Assembly: GCF_020164475.1 (NCBI RefSeq)
Contig: NZ_JAIQWX010000002.1
Span: 60,205 to 124,204 of the forward strand
Direction of reading: 5' to 3'
Source of the DNA: Pseudomonas sp. REP124
GTDB lineage: Bacteria > Pseudomonadota > Gammaproteobacteria > Pseudomonadales > Pseudomonadaceae
DNA length: 64,000 nucleotides
Shown here: positions 40,757 through 48,530 of the stretch, one piece after another
Position numbering within the stretch: the stretch's first letter is position 1
How the letters are laid out: every line of letters starts with the position of its first letter
The notes under the pieces: generated by a model
What the model was told of the DNA's origin: nothing
Databases searched by the model: none
Seen by the model: only the letters and a program-made list of their open reading frames with translations
Translations under genes and position numbers: made by a program

Positions 40757-41133
40757 ATTCCTCGGCGGCATCTGACTGGGTCTTTGGTATCCGCTTGCCG
40801 GATGCCTGTCGATGCCGCGCCTCAACGTAACCTTTTTGATTCAATCAAAAAGGTTACTCGAAGCATTCTACCTTTGAATCAATTGTCCTGACGCTCCCAG
40901 CGCGAGGCGAGTTGGGCGACTCTTTTCGTTGCGAAAGTATCCAACCTTCACGATTGGAACTTTTGAGCATTATTACGAGACCATATCGACTTACAGGTAT
41001 CAAAGGCTCTTCATATGATGGCTTCAACGACGAAACACTCATCAATGGAGCTACCCATGTTGCATATCCAGCTTTTCGCAAGCGAAGGCGCCCCCGGCGC
41101 CAGACACTCATCCGCGCCGATGGGGAAAACATC
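40757..41133. other. 377-bp interval between CGNR gene and DUF417 gene
   Basis: Apart from the palindrome at 40827-40857, the interval has a mixed, less GC-rich composition and an open frame continuing into the DUF417 gene from 40912. That extension has no ribosome site and does not resemble the family, so I treat it as untranslated leader. No other gene is supported. Confidence 0.5.
40827..40857. promoter_or_regulatory. CGNR-associated operator D (31-bp perfect palindrome)
   Basis: GTAACCTTTTTGATT and AATCAAAAAGGTTAC flank a single central C and are perfect complements. The GTAAC/GTTAC ends and 31-bp span equal those of sites C and E. It lies 70 bp after the CGNR stop and 277 bp before the first DUF417 gene. 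No T run follows, so it is not a normal terminator. Confidence 0.65.
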
Positions 41134-41634
41134 ATGAACTACCTCATCGATCTACTCGGTCGCTCGGTACTGCTCAAGCGCGACCTGGACTATCACCTGC
41201 TTCGCGCCGCCATGGTCGTCATCTTTGTCTGGTTCGGTTACGACAAATGGTTCGTGGCAGAAATCACCGACTTGCTTCCGCTGATCACCAACGGCCCACT
41301 CATTTCGTGGACGATTCCGGTCTTGGGCGTCAAGGGCACCAGCATCTTCCTGGGGACGGCGGAATGGACTTTCGGCTTGCTGATTTTTCTGGGTTTCTGG
41401 AACAAGAAACTTGGAGTTCTCGGCGCTCTGGGTTCTTGTGCAACCTTCATGGGGACCATCACGATCATGCCGTTCGCGCCAGGTGCCTGGCACGAAGGCG
41501 CCGGTGGTTTCCCTGCCATGACAATCGTATCGGCCTTCCTTTTGAAGGATCTCGTATTGCTGGTGGTTTCCGTCTATCTGCTCAAACAGGACGTGGCCCG
41601 ATTGATCATGGTTGCTGCTGTGAAACGACACTGA
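41134..41634 (+). CDS. DUF417-family membrane protein 1 (YkgB/RclC-like)
   Basis: The 166-residue inner-membrane protein has four hydrophobic segments and the DUF417 pattern: VIFVWFGYDKWFVAE at the first segment, LPLITNGPLISW, and PGAWHEGAGGFPAM before the last. E. coli RclC, a DUF417 protein, is part of the reactive-chlorine response. The ATG at 41134 follows GGGGAA. A second DUF417 gene follows at 41806. The pair lies downstream of palindrome D. Confidence 0.82.
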   Translation: MNYLIDLLGRSVLLKRDLDYHLLRAAMVVIFVWFGYDKWFVAEITDLLPLITNGPLISWTIPVLGVKGTSIFLGTAEWTFGLLIFLGFWNKKLGVLGALGSCATFMGTITIMPFAPGAWHEGAGGFPAMTIVSAFLLKDLVLLVVSVYLLKQDVARLIMVAAVKRH

Positions 41635-41805
41635 TACCGGCCTATGGAGCGTCTCACGGGCGCTCCTCTGTCAAGACGATCTGCATTAAACGCAATACGC
41701 TCGGCAGCCAGTGCCGTGCAGGCAAAGACAACAATGACGTCACCCCCAAACACCAACAGGGGCTGCTCAATAACCTTTGTCATCACATCATTGGAAGCCT
41801 TGATC

Positions 41806-42315
41806 ATGAAAACCCTGAACCTCGAAAACCACGCAACTCAAAAGCTCGTCGACCGCTCGACCCTCGGTAGCCAAATCACCGCGCTGGGCACCTACGGTAT
41901 CTACCTGGCCCTGGCCGTTATCTACTTCTGGTTCGGCGGCATGAAGTTCACCCACTACGAAGCCATGGGCCTGGTGCCGCTGGTGAGCAACAGTCCTTTG
42001 CTGGGTTGGGTTTATGACCTGTTCAGTGTCGATACCTTCTCGGCCCTGCTGGGTGTTCTGGAAGTCTCGATCGGGTTGCTGATCGCCGCGCGCCTGCTGT
42101 CGCCCAAGCTCTCCCTGATCGGTGGTGCGCTGTCCGCCGGGTTGTTCTTTACCACCTTGAGCTTCATGTTCTCGACGCCGGGGGTGATCGAGCCCGGCCT
42201 TGGCTTCCCGGGGATTTCGGTGGCGCCGGGACAGTTCCTGCTCAAGGACATCGGGCTGCTGGCCGCTTCGATCTTTGTTGCCGGTCACTCGTTGTCTGCA
42301 CTGGAAACCCGATAA
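41806..42315 (+). CDS. DUF417-family membrane protein 2
   Basis: The 169-residue paralogue shows the same four-segment layout (IYFWFGGMKFTHYEA; LVPLVSNSPLLGWVYDLF; TPGVIEPGLGFPGIS). It is clearly related to the preceding gene but not a recent duplicate. GGAAG lies upstream of the ATG at 41806. The 171 bp between the two genes contain no recognised signal. The AraC regulator downstream is convergent, 39 bp away. Confidence 0.82.
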   Translation: MKTLNLENHATQKLVDRSTLGSQITALGTYGIYLALAVIYFWFGGMKFTHYEAMGLVPLVSNSPLLGWVYDLFSVDTFSALLGVLEVSIGLLIAARLLSPKLSLIGGALSAGLFFTTLSFMFSTPGVIEPGLGFPGISVAPGQFLLKDIGLLAASIFVAGHSLSALETR

Positions 42316-42354
42316 GCCGAAGCACTTGATATGGCCTGATGAAGTCAATGTAAC

Positions 42355-43182
42355 TCAGGCCATCTCCCTTTCTTTCATCCAATCCCGCGGGCTGTACCCG
42401 GTCTTTCGCCGAAATGCCCGCGCCAGCGCCGATGGACTTTCATAACCGACCTCAGTGGCGATCAGCGCAATCGGTCGCCCTTCACGCAGACGCTTCTGCG
42501 CCAGGCTGATCCGCCAACTCAACAGATAATCCGCAGGCGTCTGCCCGATCACCGTGCGGAAATGCACGGCATAGGCGGCACGGGACATGTTCGAGGCACG
42601 GGCCAGCTCTTCGATCGACCAGCCGTGCTGAGGCGTGTCGTGCATCTGCATCAGCGAACGCGCCAGCCGCGCATCGGCGAGCCCGGCCATCATGCCGGTG
42701 TGCAACTGGTGGTGATCGAGCAGATGGCGGAACAGCAGGACGATCAATAGCTCGAACAGGCGATTGAGCGCCACCTCCCTGCCGCAGTGCACTTCGGCTG
42801 CCTCGGCGAACATCCACTTCAACACGTCGGCCAGCAGCGGCAACTCATCCAGCGAAAGCACCAGACAATCGGGCAGCGAAGCCGTCAACGGGTTATCGAC
42901 GCCGCCCTCGAACTCCATGGACGCACACAACAGTTGAGCGCCCTCGGGATTACCACCCAACAGGTGATGGCGGCTGGGCCGTGGAAGAAAAATCAGGCTG
43001 GGCCGGGTCAGCAAAATTTCCTTGCGATCAGTTCCCCGCAAAGTGACGGAACCGGCCTGCAGCAGATGAATATGCCCCAGCTGATCCGCCCCGCCGTACG
43101 ACGCCTTGCCGCAAAGCCTGTCGTTGTAGAACAGGCTTGCGCGCACACCGAACTGCAACAGCAACGTGGACAGGCGATCCAT
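42355..43182 (-). CDS. AraC-family regulator with cupin_6 domain (paralogue 1)
   Basis: The 275-residue protein starts MDRLSTLLLQFGVRASLFYN, carries a cupin_6 ligand domain (HIHLLQAGSVTL; LIFLPRPSRHHLLGGNPEGA) and ends with an AraC HTH pair (IEELARASNMSRAAYAVHF; ALIATEVGYESPSALARAFR). The start at 43182 matches the N-terminus of its paralogue at 52776-53588, which also begins MDRLSTLL. Both resemble RclR-type sensors. Adjacent DUF417 genes make a response to reactive chlorine or electrophiles a reasonable hypothesis. Confidence 0.86.
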   Translation of the reverse strand: MDRLSTLLLQFGVRASLFYNDRLCGKASYGGADQLGHIHLLQAGSVTLRGTDRKEILLTRPSLIFLPRPSRHHLLGGNPEGAQLLCASMEFEGGVDNPLTASLPDCLVLSLDELPLLADVLKWMFAEAAEVHCGREVALNRLFELLIVLLFRHLLDHHQLHTGMMAGLADARLARSLMQMHDTPQHGWSIEELARASNMSRAAYAVHFRTVIGQTPADYLLSWRISLAQKRLREGRPIALIATEVGYESPSALARAFRRKTGYSPRDWMKEREMA

Positions 43183-43238
43183 GGAAAATCTCTTGGCGAA
43201 GTGGAAATGCATCGATCATAGCACCGGCGATTTGCGCA

Positions 43239-44282
43239 CTATCGGACGCCTACAGGGCTGGAGTTGCCCACGACCACGCCATCCACCGTTTGCCCGTAGA
43301 AGCACTGCTCCCCGTGATGAAACGCATTGGCCGTGCTGGTCAGATTGCCGTTGAACCGCGGATCCTGCGGGCGTTGCTGGCTGTTGATCCAGGCGGCTAC
43401 GTCCCAGGCCTGTTGTGGTTCGAGCTGGACGGATTTGCCCAGCGGCATGTTCTCGAAGATGAATTGCGCAGCGGTGTTGATCCGGTGCATGCCGGCGCCC
43501 AAGTTGTAGGAGTCATCGCCCCAGAGTGCCGGCATCACCGGTACGCCGGCCATCGCGGTGCCCTCGCCGTTTGCGCCATGACAGATGGCGCAGTGTTGCG
43601 TGTACACCTGTCGCCCGCGATCAGGCGACGGCGGTGACGGTGGTGCGGGAATGGTGGCAAAGCCCCGGCCCGGCATGTTCTGACGATCCGCCTGCTGCGC
43701 GATCGGCGCTGGCAGCGAGAGTGACTGGCCGTTGCCGCCCAACTGCAGTTGCTGGTCGCTCAGCTCCGGGACGGGGGCGTCAGGCTTGCCGGCCTTGTCC
43801 AGCAATCCGCCCATCAGCATCCAGTACGAATACGCCGACAGCGCTACCACTTCCGGCGAATCCAGGGCCGGTGCCTTGCCGTTCATCGAGTAGTTGAAAC
43901 AGCCCTGAATCCTTTCGGCGAAGGTATCGATGCGATTGTCTTTGGCGCGGAAGGACGGATAGGCGAGATAGGCCGCCCACAAGGGCGCCGACCAGGCTTT
44001 TGCGCCGTTGCCCAGATGGCAATTGGCGCAGTTGAGCTGGTTGCCGACGTAGCGGCCTTTGAGTTGCTGAGTGTTGACGAACAGCTCGTAGCCTCGGCGC
44101 ACCTTGTCGCCGAAATCGCCTTTTGGGACGGTTGTCAGCGCTCGTGGTGTGAAGTCCAAAGGCGCCTTGGGCTGGGCCTGGAGTTCCACGCTCATGTCCG
44201 GTTGTGCGGCCATGCCCTGCGTCACAAAGGTCAGCCAGACCAAGGCCAGCCACACCGCCATCGAACCTCGCCATGAAGTCAT
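43239..44282 (-). CDS. tsdA: Thiosulfate dehydrogenase-like dihaem cytochrome c
   Basis: The 347-residue exported protein has a signal peptide (cleavage near GMAAQ) and two haem motifs: CANCH (C85, C88, H89) and CAICH in the C-terminal domain. The segment GCFNYSMNGKAPALDSPEVV places C128 43 residues after C85, where TsdA uses a cysteine as axial haem ligand. PGRGFATIPAPPSP links the domains as in TsdA. TsdA oxidises two thiosulfate to tetrathionate in the periplasm. The ATG at 44282 follows AAGGAG. It is 13 bp downstream of the cytochrome c4-like gene, the tsdBA order. Confidence 0.82.
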   Translation of the reverse strand: MTSWRGSMAVWLALVWLTFVTQGMAAQPDMSVELQAQPKAPLDFTPRALTTVPKGDFGDKVRRGYELFVNTQQLKGRYVGNQLNCANCHLGNGAKAWSAPLWAAYLAYPSFRAKDNRIDTFAERIQGCFNYSMNGKAPALDSPEVVALSAYSYWMLMGGLLDKAGKPDAPVPELSDQQLQLGGNGQSLSLPAPIAQQADRQNMPGRGFATIPAPPSPPSPDRGRQVYTQHCAICHGANGEGTAMAGVPVMPALWGDDSYNLGAGMHRINTAAQFIFENMPLGKSVQLEPQQAWDVAAWINSQQRPQDPRFNGNLTSTANAFHHGEQCFYGQTVDGVVVGNSSPVGVR

Positions 44283-44295
44283 CGGCTTGTGCTCC

Positions 44296-44889
44296 TTATC
44301 GAATCCCGGAGAGGTAACTGGACAGTGCATCGATATCGCCCGCGCTCAACTTGCGGGCGACGTTGCCCATCAGATCGTCCGGGTCGCCGCTGCGTTGCCG
44401 GCTTTGCCAGGCCAGGAGCTGTTCCTTCAGATAGGCCGCCTGTTGCCCGGCAAGCCTGGGAAACGCACCGCCGCCCACCGCAGAAGGGCCATGACAGCTG
44501 TAGCAGGCGGGAAGATCGCGTTGCAGGTCGCCTTGGTAGTAAAGCTGCTCTGCGGGCGTGGATGCGATCTGCTCGCCGCGCAATTGGAGCCTGGGCGTCG
44601 TGCCCTGACTGGCGAAATAGGCGGCGACCTGATTGCGTAACGTCGCATCGCTGTAGCCTTGGGCAATGGCCGACATCACCGGATTGCTGCGCCGGCCGGC
44701 GATGAAGTTTTCGATCTGGGCGCTGATGTAAGAGGCCGAAAGCCCGGCAAGCATCGGCGCCTGAGGCGTCCCTTCACCGGTGGCGCCATGGCAGGCAACA
44801 CAGGCCTGAGCCTGTGGCGGCATCTCCACAGCGCTCGCCTGCACCACCATCCACGCGCCCAACAGCACGATGACCTTGGCAATCGGCAT
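44296..44889 (-). CDS. tsdB: Dihaem cytochrome c4-type electron carrier (TsdB-like)
   Basis: The 197-residue exported cytochrome has two repeated c-type domains: CVACH (C30, C33, H34) and CYSCH in the second half. Methionines such as APMLAGL, NPVMSAI and LMGNVARKL can serve as sixth ligands. Cytochrome c4 passes electrons to terminal oxidases. Directly followed by the TsdA-like gene, it matches TsdB of the P. stutzeri tsdBA operon. The start codon is followed by a good signal peptide (AKVIVLLGAWMVVQASA). Confidence 0.82.
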   Translation of the reverse strand: MPIAKVIVLLGAWMVVQASAVEMPPQAQACVACHGATGEGTPQAPMLAGLSASYISAQIENFIAGRRSNPVMSAIAQGYSDATLRNQVAAYFASQGTTPRLQLRGEQIASTPAEQLYYQGDLQRDLPACYSCHGPSAVGGGAFPRLAGQQAAYLKEQLLAWQSRQRSGDPDDLMGNVARKLSAGDIDALSSYLSGIR

Positions 44890-45071
44890 ATCGCCTCTCC
44901 AATCACGAGGGAACCCTCACCAACTGTAGAAGCAATACCCGCAAACAACACAAAACCCCTGTGGTGGCGATCATGCAGAAAGTCCGCACTGACCTATAGT
45001 GAATCTTCCGCAAATGCAATTAACCAGCATTTACGTTCTCACTCACGCAGCGCGGCATGGAGGTTAGTTCT

Positions 45072-45374
45072 ATGAATGCAAAGCAGGTGTCAGTCCTTAC
45101 CCTCGCAATACTGGCCAGCTCAAGCGTACTGGCCGCAAAAGCACCCACCAAGCCTGTCGACAAATGGACATGCGGAGACTTCCTGGAGATCGATGAGAAA
45201 TATCAACCCAATGCGGTGTTCTTTGCCGAAGGGTTCACCAAGGCAGGCAAGCCGGTCGATGCCGTGATGGACGTCGATGGCACGCTCACAGTGACCCCAC
45301 GGGTCATCGAAGCCTGCACTCAAAATGCCCAGGGGTCATTCGTCGATACGCTCAACAAAGCAAAAGCCAAGTAG
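45072..45374 (+). CDS. HdeA/HdeB-like periplasmic acid-stress chaperone
   Basis: The 100-residue protein has a signal peptide (MNAKQVSVLTLAILASSSVL, cleavage before AAKAP) and the HdeA pattern: KWTCGDFLEIDEKYQPNAVF with C34, and VIEACTQNAQGSF with C82, which would form the single disulfide. HdeA unfolds at low pH and keeps periplasmic proteins soluble. The ATG at 45072 follows GGAGG. It is monocistronic, with two REP pairs downstream. Confidence 0.83.
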   Translation: MNAKQVSVLTLAILASSSVLAAKAPTKPVDKWTCGDFLEIDEKYQPNAVFFAEGFTKAGKPVDAVMDVDGTLTVTPRVIEACTQNAQGSFVDTLNKAKAK

Positions 45375-45386
45375 TCAATGTGAAAA

Positions 45387-45621
45387 CTGTAGGAGCGAGC
45401 TTGCTCGCGAAGGCGTCAGGCCAGCCAGCATCGATGTAGAATGCGCCGGCCTATTCGCGGGCAAGCCCGCTCCCACAGTTTCTTGTGTCGATCACAAAAT
45501 CTGCGAAGAACACAAAACCCAGTAGGAGCGAGCATGCTCGCGATGGCCGTGAACGATAACGCGGGAAGCCTGATGCCCCGCTGTGTCCCTTCATCCATCG
45601 CGAGCAAGCTCGCTCCTACAG
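45387..45621. repeat. Two consecutive REP pairs
   Basis: The first pair (45387-45478) uses a GGGCAAGCCCGCTCCCACAG right unit; the second (45521-45621) is the TAGGAGCGAGCATGCTCGCG type. They fill the 320 bp between the HdeA-like and Nudix genes; nothing else is visible there. Confidence 0.85.
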
Positions 45622-45694
45622 TTCGATTCACCCCCCGCCAGTCGATCGCAAAAATGGACTTGCCCCAAACCGCTTTCCCCATGGAGCTTTACCG

Positions 45695-46141
45695 ATGTCC
45701 GAACACCGCATCCGCGCCCTCGCCCTGTGCATTTTTCACCATCGCGGAAAAATCCTGGTCAACGAGTTTTACGACGATGTGAATCAACAGACCCTCTACC
45801 GCCCCATCGGTGGCGGCATCGAGTTTGGCGAGCGAAGCGCCGAAGCAATCGTCAGGGAAGTGCAGGAAGAGCTGGACCAGTCGATTCACGACCTCCGCCT
45901 GCTGGGCACTCTGGAAAGCCTTTTCACCTACGCTGGCAAGCCCGGGCACGAAATCGTCCAAATCTACGACGCAAAATTCGACGACGAACGTGTCTACGAA
46001 AACCAGCAGATAGTAGGCCACGAAAGCAACGGCGCCCCCTTTCATGCCAAATGGTGTGACAGCTCGGATTTCAGCCCCACTTCCCCGCTGGTACCTGAAG
46101 GCCTGCACGAGCTGCTCAAGGCTCTTTCGTTGCTGGAGTAA
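45695..46141 (+). CDS. Nudix hydrolase
   Basis: The 148-residue protein contains a complete Nudix box from G40 to about E59 (GGIEFGERSAEAIVREVQEE), matching Gx5Ex7REUxEExGU except that the penultimate position is D. It would hydrolyse a nucleoside-diphosphate-linked compound using Mg2+. The C-terminal half (HAKWCDSSDFSP; LVPEGLHELLKAL) resembles uncharacterised bacterial members. There is no operon partner. The start follows GGAGCTTTACCG. Confidence 0.85.
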   Translation: MSEHRIRALALCIFHHRGKILVNEFYDDVNQQTLYRPIGGGIEFGERSAEAIVREVQEELDQSIHDLRLLGTLESLFTYAGKPGHEIVQIYDAKFDDERVYENQQIVGHESNGAPFHAKWCDSSDFSPTSPLVPEGLHELLKALSLLE

Positions 46142-46184
46142 ACATTCGTCAGTCCAGCCAGCATCAATGTTGAATGTACCGACC

Positions 46185-46357
46185 TCTTCGCGGGCAAGCC
46201 CGCTCCCACAGGTTCTTGTGTCGATAACAAAATCCGCAAACACCCCCAGAAACCTTGTGGGAGCGAGCCTGCTCGCGATGGTGGTCAACGATTACGCGGG
46301 ATACCTGATACCCCGCGGCGCCAATGCAACCCATCGCGAGCAGGCTCGCTCCCACAG
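46185..46357. repeat. Three REP units
   Basis: A single unit (46185-46211) is followed by an inverted pair (about 46253-46357). They fill most of the 307 bp between the Nudix and LysR genes. Confidence 0.8.
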
Positions 46358-46448
46358 AGACAGCGCAATATCTGTAGATGACCACAGACCCGGACGATTG
46401 GGCACTCAGATGCCATAATCAAGGTCCTTTCATATCAGAGCCGCATGA

Positions 46449-47342
46449 ATGACCGTCGAAAGCTACGATCAACTCGCGATTTTCTCGGCTGTGGCTCAAG
46501 AGCGTAGCTTCACGCGCGCCGCTGCCCGCCTGGGCATGTCGCAACCGGCCTTGAGCCGGGCCATGCGTCAACTGGAGGAGCGACTGGGGGTGCGGTTGCT
46601 GGCTCGCACCACACGCAGTGTTTCCCCCACCGAAGCGGGCGAACATCTGCTTAAGGTGATCGCTCCCAGGTTTGAAGAAATCGACACCGAGCTGGCCTTG
46701 CTCAGCGAGTTCCGCGACAAACCGGCGGGCAAATTGCGCATCACCGCCGGTGAGCATTCGGCGATCACGGTCCTGCATCCGGTGCTGGCGAAACTGCTGC
46801 CGGACAATCCCGATCTCAACATCGAAATCATCGTTGACTACGGCTTTACCGACATCGTGGCCGAGGGTTTCGACGCGGGTGTTCGCCTGGGCGAGCAAGT
46901 GGCCAAGGACATGATTGCCATGCGTATCGGCCCCGACATGCGCATGGCGGTTGTGGGATCTCCGGCCTATTTCGGCCGGTATCCGAAGCCGCTCATTCCG
47001 AGTGATCTGATGGCGCATAACTGCATAACCCTGCGTATGCCGACGCACGGCGGTCTCTATCTCTGGGAGTTCGAGAAAGGCGGACAGGAGCTGAAGGTGC
47101 GGATCGAAGGCCAACTGGTGTTCAACAACATCGCCATGCGCCTGGAAGCCACTCTTCAAGGGCTGGGGCTGGCGTTCATGCCGGAGGACCTGGTCCAGGA
47201 ACATGTGGCGCAAGGTCGCCTGATTCGCGTGCTGGAAGACTGGTGCGAACCGTTCTCTGGCTACCACCTCTATTATCCGAGCCGGCGCCAGAGTTCTCCG
47301 GCCTTCACGTTACTGCGCGAATCCCTGCGTTATCCGGGTTGA
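46449..47342 (+). CDS. LysR-family transcriptional regulator
   Basis: The 297-residue protein has the LysR helix-turn-helix (LAIFSAVAQERSFTRAAARL; MSQPALSRAMRQLEERLGVR) and an effector domain of the CrgA-like group (GKLRITAGEHSAITVLHPVL; FTDIVAEGFDAGVRLGEQVA). It is convergent with the cupin-CMD gene; their ends overlap by 13 bp. Relatives often regulate quinone- or aldehyde-detoxifying genes. The neighbouring cupin-CMD and hydrolase genes are the obvious candidate targets. Confidence 0.87.
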   Translation: MTVESYDQLAIFSAVAQERSFTRAAARLGMSQPALSRAMRQLEERLGVRLLARTTRSVSPTEAGEHLLKVIAPRFEEIDTELALLSEFRDKPAGKLRITAGEHSAITVLHPVLAKLLPDNPDLNIEIIVDYGFTDIVAEGFDAGVRLGEQVAKDMIAMRIGPDMRMAVVGSPAYFGRYPKPLIPSDLMAHNCITLRMPTHGGLYLWEFEKGGQELKVRIEGQLVFNNIAMRLEATLQGLGLAFMPEDLVQEHVAQGRLIRVLEDWCEPFSGYHLYYPSRRQSSPAFTLLRESLRYPG

Positions 47343-48496
47343 TTGGCCTGCACGGTGTCCAGCGCTTCGCCGGCACGCTTGGCCGCAGCGGTATCGCCCT
47401 GCTCGGCCAGCACCTGAATCAGTTGGCGCAACTGCGCAACGGTCAAGCCGACCCGCAGGCTGGCCGCCATGTGCGAACGCAGTTGTGACTCGACGCCGGG
47501 CGTGGCGGCCAGCGCGGCGACGGTGGCCAGTTCACGGCTCTGCCAGTCCAGGTTGTCACGCTCGAAAATGTCGCCGAACAGGTGCGTCTGCAGGTACTGA
47601 TTGATCACCGGTACGAAGTCGAACAGCGGCCCCTGGACCGGCGCACCCGCAATGCGTGTCTGGTTCGCCCTGCCCGCCGCCAACAGTTCGTTTCCGACAG
47701 GAACAACGCGACCCGGCTCACGCCCCGGATCGTCCTGCACACCGCGCTGCTTGCGTGCCTCGACCACTTTCATCAACTCGCCAAGCGCATTGAGACTGCG
47801 AGGAAAACCGCTGTAGGCATAGAGCTGCACGAGGATTTCCTTCGCCTCGCTGACACTCAGCCCCGCATCCAGTCCCTGGTTCAACGCCGCATTGAGCACC
47901 GGCATGTTGCTGGTGGCCATGGCGGCAGCAATTGACGGGATCGCCCGCTGCTTCGCGGACAGTGTTTGCGAAACCGGTGGCGCAACAGCTGGGGTCGACG
48001 TGCCACGAGCGTTGTACTGCTCATCGGTGACCTTTTCCAGCCAGTTCACGTTCTTGCCATCCACCGTGCCCGTCACGGCCAGGTGCGTCATGGCGCTCGC
48101 CGGGGCGGCGCCATGCCAGTGCTTGACGCCCGGCGGGCAGACGATCACGTCGCCCGGATGGATTTCCTGCACAGGCTTGCCCCATTCCTGGATCAGACCT
48201 AGGCCGGACGTCACCACCAACCGCTGTCCTGCGGGATGGGTGTGCCAGGCCGAACGCGCACCCGGTTCGAAGCTGACGTAAGCGCCGGAAGCATTGATCT
48301 CGTCCGAGGCGGGAAACAGCGGATCGACACGTACACGCCCGGTGAAATAATCCGCCGGCCCCGCCATCGATGCCTGGCTGCCGGCTCGGCTGATCTGCTG
48401 TTCGGTGCGGCGAGATTCATCGGCACTGCCTGCACCGGCGGCGTCGGCAAAAGGCGCTGCAGCGCAGACCGCGATGCCTATCAAGGTATTTTTCAT
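47330..48496 (-). CDS. Exported cupin-carboxymuconolactone decarboxylase (CMD) fusion protein
   Basis: The 388-residue protein has a signal peptide (cleavage near FADAAGA). A cupin domain follows at about 45-150 (AWHTHPAGQRLVVTSGLG; PPGVKHWHGAAP with the metal-binding histidines). The CMD-like helical half lies at about 165-380, with VSEAKEILVQLYAYSGFPRS and DNLDWQSRELATVAALAATP. The CxxC of AhpD-type CMD proteins is absent. The start at 48496 is chosen for the signal peptide although its ribosome site is poor; a TTG at 48514 is the alternative. It follows the hydrolase gene by 34 bp. Confidence 0.82.
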   Translation of the reverse strand: MKNTLIGIAVCAAAPFADAAGAGSADESRRTEQQISRAGSQASMAGPADYFTGRVRVDPLFPASDEINASGAYVSFEPGARSAWHTHPAGQRLVVTSGLGLIQEWGKPVQEIHPGDVIVCPPGVKHWHGAAPASAMTHLAVTGTVDGKNVNWLEKVTDEQYNARGTSTPAVAPPVSQTLSAKQRAIPSIAAAMATSNMPVLNAALNQGLDAGLSVSEAKEILVQLYAYSGFPRSLNALGELMKVVEARKQRGVQDDPGREPGRVVPVGNELLAAGRANQTRIAGAPVQGPLFDFVPVINQYLQTHLFGDIFERDNLDWQSRELATVAALAATPGVESQLRSHMAASLRVGLTVAQLRQLIQVLAEQGDTAAAKRAGEALDTVQANQPG

Positions 48497-48530
48497 GAGG
48501 AGGTATCCGTTCAAGTCAGCGAGTTCTGGA

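Noticed and set aside
40827..40857. Palindrome as an intrinsic terminator of the second CGNR gene
   Set aside because: No T run follows on either strand and its ends and span match the operator-like sites at 40027 and 40068.
40912..41133. N-terminal extension of the first DUF417 protein
   Set aside because: The frame is open but has no ribosome site, and the added residues do not look like the family, whose members begin close to the first membrane segment.
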